Source of the DNA: Branchiostoma floridae | Taxonomy: Eukaryota; Chordata; Leptocardii; Amphioxiformes; Branchiostomatidae | Reading direction: 5' to 3' | Length of the DNA stretch: 64,000 bases | Assembly: GCF_000003815.2 (NCBI RefSeq) | Contig: NC_049981.1 | Location: forward strand, 34,147,094 to 34,211,093 | Part shown: positions 57,845 to 64,000 of the stretch, piece by piece | Position numbering within the stretch: position 1 is the stretch's first letter | Layout: each line of letters opens with the position of its first letter | The notes under the pieces: generated by a model | Database searches by the model: none | What the model was told of the DNA's origin: nothing | What the model saw: the letters and a program-made list of their open reading frames with translations, nothing else | Made by a program: the position numbers and the translations under genes

Positions 57845-57944
57845 NNNNNNNNNNNNNNNNNNNNNNNNNNNNNNNNNNNNNNNNNNNNNNNNNNNNNNNN
57901 NNNNNNNNNNNNNNNNNNNNNNNNNNNNNNNNNNNNNNNNNNNN

Positions 57945-59460
57945 CAGCGAGAGGTTCAAGGTGGGCATCAAGCAGTATCTATCTAATAGTATGTTCATGT
58001 TTGTGGGCACCAACCAGGATCAGTACATGTTTACCAGCTATATACAATAACCTTTCACTTCACTTTCACTTTATTTGTTTTACCAGCAGGGCTCGAAATA
58101 CTTTTTTCTGTATACCTGCACTGGTGCAGGTGGCATTGAAAATTACCTGCACCAGACAAATTTTACCTGCACCACTCTGAATTTAGGAAGTATGGATCAT
58201 ACTGAAATTGTTTATACTTGATAGGTGTTACAATCAATGCAGCTAATAATAATCCACATGCACCTACATCATAGGACATTTACCGGGTATGTATAAAACC
58301 CAGTATATGGACCAGTGCAGGTCAGGTGCAGGTAGACACCAGAAATACCTGCACAAATCCAATTTTACCTGCACTAACCTGCATATGCAGATGGTATTTC
58401 AAGCCCTGACCAGGATTGTAAACTCAGGTCTGAGTGGTCGAAGCTAGATCTGCTTTTCAGACAGTCCTGAACTTACGTTTGAACTTAAATGTTAGCTTCA
58501 TCTTATCAAACCTGTTGGCAGTGCCTGGACAATCATGTTGTATTATTAGGTCACCTAAGTTGACCTCAGATTGTCAAAGATGTAACCAATGGAATAAAGT
58601 AAGTGGCATAAGGCACAGAAACTTGTTTAGCAAAAAACATACGTGTATATTACTAATAGAAGGTCTATATGTAGTTTAGTAACTGTCCTGTTCTTCTGCC
58701 CCCCTCCCACCCAGGGCACTGACGGCTCCAGTAAACAGATGCTGCTGGGTACCATATTACACGACGTCTTCCAGGCGGCCACAACTACCTCATTCAGCGC
58801 TGGCTTCCTGAAGCAGATCTCCCAGCAGGCATTGCAGAAGCAGAGGCACCTTCGGGACATGTAAGAGGTTATGGATAACCTTCCAGAACAAAATCAACAT
58901 TTCTTTATTAATATTATATATTTACTTCATCAAGACCTTTGCCCCCAGGTTCAGCCTGAGTCTAACCTTTGCCCTGACTTTAGCCCCAGGTTCAGCCTGA
59001 GTCTAACCTTTCTGCTGAACTTTACCCCCAGGTTTGGCCTGCACTTGACCTTTCCCTTGAACTTTCCTGTGGGCCCCCCCCCGTCTGAGTCTGACCTTTG
59101 CCCTGACCTTTGCCCCAGGTCCAGCCCGAGTCTGACCTTTGCCCTGACCTTTGTCACAGGTTCAGCCTGAGCCTGACCTAGGCCCAGCTGCAGGAGGAGA
59201 TAGCTCAGTGCTTGCCTGTCTGACCTTTGCCCTGACCTTTGACCCAGGTTCAGCCTGAGCCTGACCCAGACCCAGCTGCAGGAGGAGATAGCGGAGTACC
59301 TGCCCGTGATGCGCAGCTGGGCCGACAGGTTCTACGGGACACGGGGAGCGGAGATGGAGGTGAAGCTGCCGGGAACAACGTACCGTAACCGTGGCGATGA
59401 ACGGAGCACCGTGGCCGTCAGCTCTGTCAGGGATATTGAGGAGAATGTGTGGGCTCCAAG
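57945..59460 (+). CDS. DNA2: DNA2 nuclease/helicase, three exons of the nuclease domain (partial)
   Basis: Exons: end of one 57945-57960 (SERFK|GTGGGC), 58715-58860, and 59248-59460; phases agree (0, then 2). The joined reading SERFK-GTDGSSKQMLLGTILH continues DVFQAATTTSFSAGFLKQIS and RHLRDM, then FSLSLTQTQLQEEIAEYLPV and SVRDIEENVWAPR. This follows the start of the RecB-like nuclease domain of DNA2, where the His of GT-hydrophobic-LH is one of the metal/active-site residues (established). DNA2 processes Okazaki flaps and resects double-strand breaks. The catalytic Asp/Glu/Lys motif and helicase lie beyond the 59556 gap and are not seen. The 5' part is hidden in the 57845-57944 gap. Confidence 0.88.
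58087..58408. mobile_element. hAT-like MITE in a DNA2 intron
   Basis: The ends are CAGGGCTCGAAATAC and the complement of GTATTTCAAGCCCTG, with ACCTGCAC motifs repeated inside in both orientations. A CAGGG terminus suggests hAT; I could not define an 8-bp target duplication. Confidence 0.65.
58945..59247 (+). repeat. Tandem decoy copies of the next DNA2 exon start
   Basis: Imperfect units of about 40-60 bp (CCCAGGTTCAGCCTGAGTCT then AACCTTTGCCCTGAC), ending with a longer copy (59157-59219) that duplicates the exon's first about 55 bases but has TAG in place of CAG. Each unit contains a CAG|GTTCAGCCTGAG acceptor-like junction. Confidence 0.85.
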
Positions 59461-60130
59461 GTCAGGGGTTCATACTTTTCTTGATTTCTGATTTTTTTTT
59501 AAAAAGACCAGATTTGCCACATTTGGAAAGCAAACACTCCGGAATGAAAGTATTGNNNNNNNNNNNNNNNNNNNNNNNNNNNNNNNNNNNNNNNNNNNNN
59601 NNNNNNNNNNNNNNNNNNNNNNNNNNNNNNNNNNNNNNNNNNNNNNNNNNNNNNNGAACAAAAATTTTCAAGGGAAAAGAAGGATTTTCAAGGGATTTTA
59701 AGTCACACCCAAATCGTCTTCCCATTTTTTGCCCTCTACCGCGCAACGCAACTCTGACGTCAGCCCTCAAAGAGGACCACACCTTAAGCACATTTTGAAT
59801 GGGGCAGAGTGAGTGAGTGAGTGAGTGAGTGAGTGAGTGAGTGAGTGAGTGAGTGCATGCAGTGAGTGAGTGAGAGCCTTTGAAACCCTGCTTCTTCTAT
59901 TGTGTAGATTAGTCACTCGTGACGTTTTTGATCAAGGGCACAAGAGATGAAGTCCTATAACCCATACCCTTGAAGTGGCTTTAGGGTCTTGTTACATGGA
60001 GACTATTGAGTAACTNNNNNNNNNNNNNNNNNNNNNNNNNNNNNNNNNNNNNNNNNNNNNNNNNNNNNNNNNNNNNNNNNNNNNNNNNNNNNNNNNNNNN
60101 NNNNNNNNNNNNNNNAAAAATTGACCTTAC
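59461..60130. other. Non-coding stretch with two 100-N gaps and (GAGT)n
   Basis: Gaps at 59556-59655 and 60016-60115; a (GAGT)n microsatellite at 59808-59875. The next DNA2 exon is not seen. Confidence 0.6.
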
Positions 60131-60294
60131 CAGAGTATATTGCTCCTTGGCTGAGTTCCACAATATCTATATACTGGCGAGTCAGGCCTGCTTTGTTCAG
60201 CGAGTTTCGGGCAAAGAACCTTACAAAGTGAATGTAGTTGGTCCAGAAGATGAGATCGTACACAAGGTACATCAGAGAATACAGCTGCATATAC
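60131..60294 (-). CDS. Isolated exon of an unidentified, possibly membrane protein
   Basis: Minus strand, bounded by GCCATGCAG| and CTCTG|GTAAGG, 54 codons: YMQLYSLMYLVYDLIFWTNY, IHFVRFFARNSLNKAG, then LTRQYIDIVELSQGAIYS. The first half is aromatic and hydrophobic enough to be a membrane helix. I do not recognise the family. It faces DNA2 in the opposite orientation, so it is a different gene. Confidence 0.5.
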
Positions 60295-60354
60295 CTGCAT
60301 GGCAAAAGGTGCTTTAGTACGAAGGACCATTGGGACAAAACCTGTTTTAGCGAA

Positions 60355-60620
60355 GGAGCTGTGTGCTCACAGCAAAGGGGCTGCATGCTCGGCGAATGAG
60401 CCGTGTGCTCACAGCGAATGGGCTGCGTGCTCGGCGAAGGAGCTGTGTGCTGACAGCAAATGGGCTGTGTGCTCGGGGAAGGAGCTGTGTGCTCACAGCG
60501 AATGGGCTGTGTGCTCAGCGAAGTACCTGTGTGCTCACAGCGAAAGAGCTGTGTGCTCACAGCAAAGGGGCTGCATGCTCGGCGAAGGATCTGTGTGCTC
60601 ACAGCAAAGGGCTGTGTGCA
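60355..60620. repeat. 42-bp tandem repeat at the left end of the inverted repeat
   Basis: Units of GAGCTGTGTGCTCACAGCGA, ATGGGCTGTGTGCTCGGCGA and AG. The same units appear inverted at 63895-64000. Confidence 0.9.
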
Positions 60621-60745
60621 CCAGGCTGAAGTTGGCCGCCGATTGGTAGCCTAAGATCCAGCCGCCGATTTGTCATTAGACAAAACATAGGATCCCATTC
60701 AGACGCCCATTCGAAGAAACTAAAAATTCCTAATTTCATAGGGAA
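60472..60745 (+). repeat. Left arm of a large inverted repeat
   Basis: Includes the last 42-bp units, then ACCAGGCTGAAGTTGGCCGC, a CATTAGACAAAA block, CCCATTCAGACGCCCATTCG and AAAAATTCCTAATTTC. The complement is at 63773-64000. Confidence 0.85.
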
Positions 60746-63700
60746 TTGTCTAGGGGATTGGTGCAAAAATTGCTCAAATTATGGTTAAAGTATGAAACTT
60801 GGCATATGTGTTCAGTACAAAAATGGAAACAAGTCTAGGGGTGGAGCCAAAAGAAGCCAGATCTAGATTTTACATGGCAACTGTTTCTTTTATGAAAAAC
60901 CTGTTGTATTTTACAGCATATTGAGGGGAACTGATTTTAGGAAAACAAAACAGACTTTATGAACCTTTGATGCAGTGTACACTGGATCTATAATGTGGTA
61001 CTTCTCTCCACATTTTGTGCAAAAACTTCCCCTATACCAAATCACCCAAATTACTACATGTAATTTATTCGTCTGTCACATAATGAAATTAAGAAGTTCA
61101 TACTATTTTAAGGTAGAAAAAAGGTTCAAGTCAGCATCATAACAAAGTACACCGTGAAAGAGGTTTCAAGAGTCCAAAATTTGAGTTCACATTTCTCATA
61201 TTCTGCTGCAACACGACAATAGATATTAGCATGGCTGAAAAGGTTGTGCAGTGAAGTATAATTACACCGATTTTTCTTGTTGGACCTGTCCGGTAAAACC
61301 GGACGTAAAACAGTGGACCTGATGTTGTACCGATTCGAAAATGAACTAATTATACTGACAGGTGTCCACATGTTTGGGGCTTACATGTCGACGCAAATAA
61401 CAAGAGCGCAGAGAGTTTATAGTCATTTTTACCGAGTACTGTAAATGCATTTACGTTTGCGGGGATTTAAATTTAGCGGTGTAATGGAAAACCCGGCACA
61501 TTTACCAACCGCCAGTCGGAAGCCACAAATAGTGGTTACTCGGCAAAGGTGCTACAAACGGACAGAACAGTCCACTTTTGACTTTGACAGTGCTGGCGTG
61601 ATCAACTGTTACTGATCCGTAACTACTCTCTTAATACATAGTACAGACAGTACAACTTTCCTACCATGGTGTTATACACGGTGAAATGAATAATTATGAA
61701 CCCCAAAAAAAGTATTCATGTGTATTCACAGCACCTGAGCAGAAAAAAAGTATGTATTATCAAGGAGGTCTTCCTTGGTATTATAGAATCTTGTCATCAA
61801 GTCACAATTTTATACAACATAAGTTGTCACTACAGTAACACTAAACAGTGATGTTCACGGCGTATGAAAACGACTTTGTTTTGCCGTGGGAATGTTTTAA
61901 ATATAAACTAGTCCCACAACCACTTGACTTGTCAGCCATATTTGTCCAAATGGGAATTGGTCGCGATNNNNNNNNNNNNNNNNNNNNNNNNNNNNNNNNN
62001 NNNNNNNNNNNNNNNNNNNNNNNNNNNNNNNNNNNNNNNNNNNNNNNNNNNNNNNNNNNNNNNNNNNNNNNNNNNNNNNNNNNNNNNNNNNNNNNNNNNN
62101 NNNNNNNNNNNNNNNNNNNNNNNNNNNNNNNNNNNNNNNNNNNNNNNNNNNNNNNNNNNNNNNNNNNNNNNNNNNNNNNNNNNNNNNNNNNNNNNNNNNN
62201 NNNNNNNNNNNNNNNNNNNNNNNNNNNNNNNNNNNNNNNNNNNNNNNNNTCAGGTAAGGACTCAGCGATGTGTAGTGTACATTCGACACTGATGCTGCGG
62301 TTTCCACTAAGATGAATTAACTATGATTTTGTGTGCATTTTTGGACGAAGTTTTAACAACATGCTCACAAAAATGGTATGCTTAGAAATCCAGTAAGGTG
62401 TCCGAACTCAATATTTGATAACTTCCTGGATCGACTATGACATAGTTTTCATTTTATACGCTTGTGGTTTATAGAATAAAGTTTGATAGAAGCACAAACC
62501 GATAGAAAATGATCAGGTGTTGACCCATATTGATGGGACACAAGAACATTTAAGACCAGCAAATCATATATGTGTAAAAGAACAGAGCAAGTATTGTACA
62601 CGTATTTGTAAGTCTCGTGACGATCACCAGATGTGGGGGTGTCGTGAGAATATTCAAATTAGATACGCACTGTATTGTCAACACTATATTGTATATTGTC
62701 ACCAAAACTTAAACAAAAGATAAATTCTTAAAAGAGACGTACGTCAACAATGACTATATTGTTTGCCAAACCAAAGAAAAAGTCTTACATGTTACTCGTC
62801 AAGGGTGCTACAAACGACCAGAACAGTCCACTTTTGACTTTGACAGTGCTGGCGTGATCAACTGTGACAGTCACTGATCTAACCATATCTACCCTCTGAT
62901 TACTAGTACAGTAATACTTGTAGTTGTATACCATGGTGTTATACAGTAGGTGTTATGTAGAAATGAATGAATGCGAACTAAATGTCATCATACTTTGACA
63001 ATGTAACGTTACACTACATACATGTTGTGAGAAGGGAGTGCCGTAGACGGCACGGACAGAACACAGAAGGGAAATGTTTGCGGTGGTTTTGAGTTTGCTA
63101 TGAAGAGGCCACCGCGAAAACCGTGAATATAAAACCACCGCGAAAGAGTCTGCATTTACAGTATATACAGTCAAACTTGATCTAAACAGGCAGTTAATGA
63201 TGCTTACATTAAAACGCCAGCGAAAGTTTTTAGTATAATACGTTCCCCTCTAGTTTATCAATTAAATCCGGCCCTTAAGATTTGATACTTGTATTGAATA
63301 CGTTGNNNNNNNNNNNNNNNNNNNNNNNNNNNNNNNNNNNNNNNNNNNNNNNNNNNNNNNNNNNNNNNNNNNNNNNNNNNNNNNNNNNNNNNNNNNNNNN
63401 NNNNNNNNNNNNNNNNNNNNNNNNNNNNNNNNNNNNNNNNNNNNNNNNNNNNNTGGAGGCTAATTCCCCTCTATCATTAAGTAAATTCGGCCGGTAAGAT
63501 TTGATACTTGTTTTGAATACGTTAGGGTATGCGCTATCTAAATTCGTCTTAAAAATTCACAGGCCACGTCTAGATAAGTAGCAGATTGCTCTACAAGCCG
63601 TATACGTATGGCAGCCGATTTTAGACCAGGCTGAAGTTGGCCGTCCATTGGGCCTACTATTTGTGCTTAATCGTTGATATCATACTTTCTGTTATTATTT

Positions 63701-63772
63701 ATGTTTATACATACATACAGAAATTTTATAATGGTAACAGACAATATCTAGCAGTTATTGATATCCATTTAA
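60746..63772. other. Interior of the large inverted repeat
   Basis: No gene recognised. Direct copies at about 61548-61700 and 62795-62970 share AGTCCACTTTTGACTTTGAC, GTGCTGGCGTGATCAACTGT and ATACCATGGTGTTATAC-like blocks. Two further direct copies (about 63240-63305 and 63460-63525, with AAGATTTGATACTTGT) flank the N run 63306-63453. N also at 61968-62249. TACTGTAAATGCA (about 61437) and its complement (about 63152-63165) may be ends of a separate nested element. Confidence 0.5.
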
Positions 63773-64000
63773 GCTTTTAAAGGAAATTAGGAATTTTTCA
63801 TTTCTTCGAATGGGCGTCTGAATGGGATGCTATATTTTGTCTAATGACGAATCGGAGGCTGGATTGGCGGCTACCAATCGGCGGCCAACTTCAGCCTGGT
63901 GCACACAGCCCTTTGCTGTGAGCACACAGATCCTTTGCCGAGCATGCAGCCCCTTTGCTGTGAGCACACAGCTCCTTCCCCGAGCACACAGGTACGTCGG
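63773..64000 (-). repeat. Right arm of the large inverted repeat, runs off the window
   Basis: The reverse complement matches 60472-60745 in order with few differences, including the junction to the 42-bp units. A short third copy of the ACCAGGCTGAAGTTGGCCG segment, in plus orientation, lies at about 63627. Confidence 0.85.

Noticed and set aside
57961-58050. Open frame VGIKQYLSNSMFMFVGTNQD after SERFK
   Set aside because: SERFK|GTGGGC is a donor, and phase plus DNA2 similarity continue at 58715; the open stretch is intron read-through.
60299-60654. Ala/Cys/His-rich repeat proteins
   Set aside because: Readings of the 42-bp tandem repeat at the inverted-repeat arm.

Overview
This window looks like animal nuclear DNA, most likely from a cephalochordate (amphioxus-type) genome. 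That is an inference. It rests on intron-rich genes with GT/AG junctions, vertebrate-like families (nebulin, DNA2, COX18, ST8-type sialyltransferase), a tRNA-derived SINE, LINE fragments and very many MITEs and minisatellites. There are 11 runs of N plus one isolated N. Six of the runs are exactly 100 N, the usual placeholder for unknown size, so several genes are cut by gaps.

Layout. 1-13.2 kb (+): a putative first coding exon (403-944), then much later a WD40-type exon (13073-13203) with a tandemly quadruplicated candidate exon just upstream. In between are a 38/43-bp minisatellite split by a LINE, a TTAA-flanked piggyBac-like MITE, a 2.3-kb TTCTTG-rich element, a proline-coding 24-bp minisatellite and a reverse-strand LINE tail. 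13.2-20 kb: mariner-like MITEs, three tandem arrays and a large telomere-like array. 20.9-24.7 kb (-): exon 1 of COX18 and five in-phase exons of an alpha-2,8-sialyltransferase-like gene. 25-39 kb: repeats, a SINE, a non-LTR retrotransposon ORF and a cluster of its 3' fragments, plus one decayed nebulin exon at about 33.9 kb. 39.4-57.8 kb (+): 36 exons of a nebulin-like gene. 57.9-59.5 kb (+): three exons of DNA2. 60-64 kb: one unidentified minus-strand exon and a large inverted repeat that runs off the window.

The nebulin-like gene is the main feature. Seven modules of 32-36 aa form a super-repeat of 245 aa. Six complete super-repeats and part of a seventh are present. Every exon is phase 0 at both ends, so any exon could be skipped without a frameshift. 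Exons of super-repeats 1-4 are nearly identical, while their introns are not visibly alike. The intron between modules b and c is absent from super-repeats 1-2 and present in 3-6. Neither end of the gene is in the window: the 5' exons are not visible, and the 3' end enters a 100-N gap from which a DNA2 exon emerges. I found no prokaryote-style system, operon or CRISPR array.
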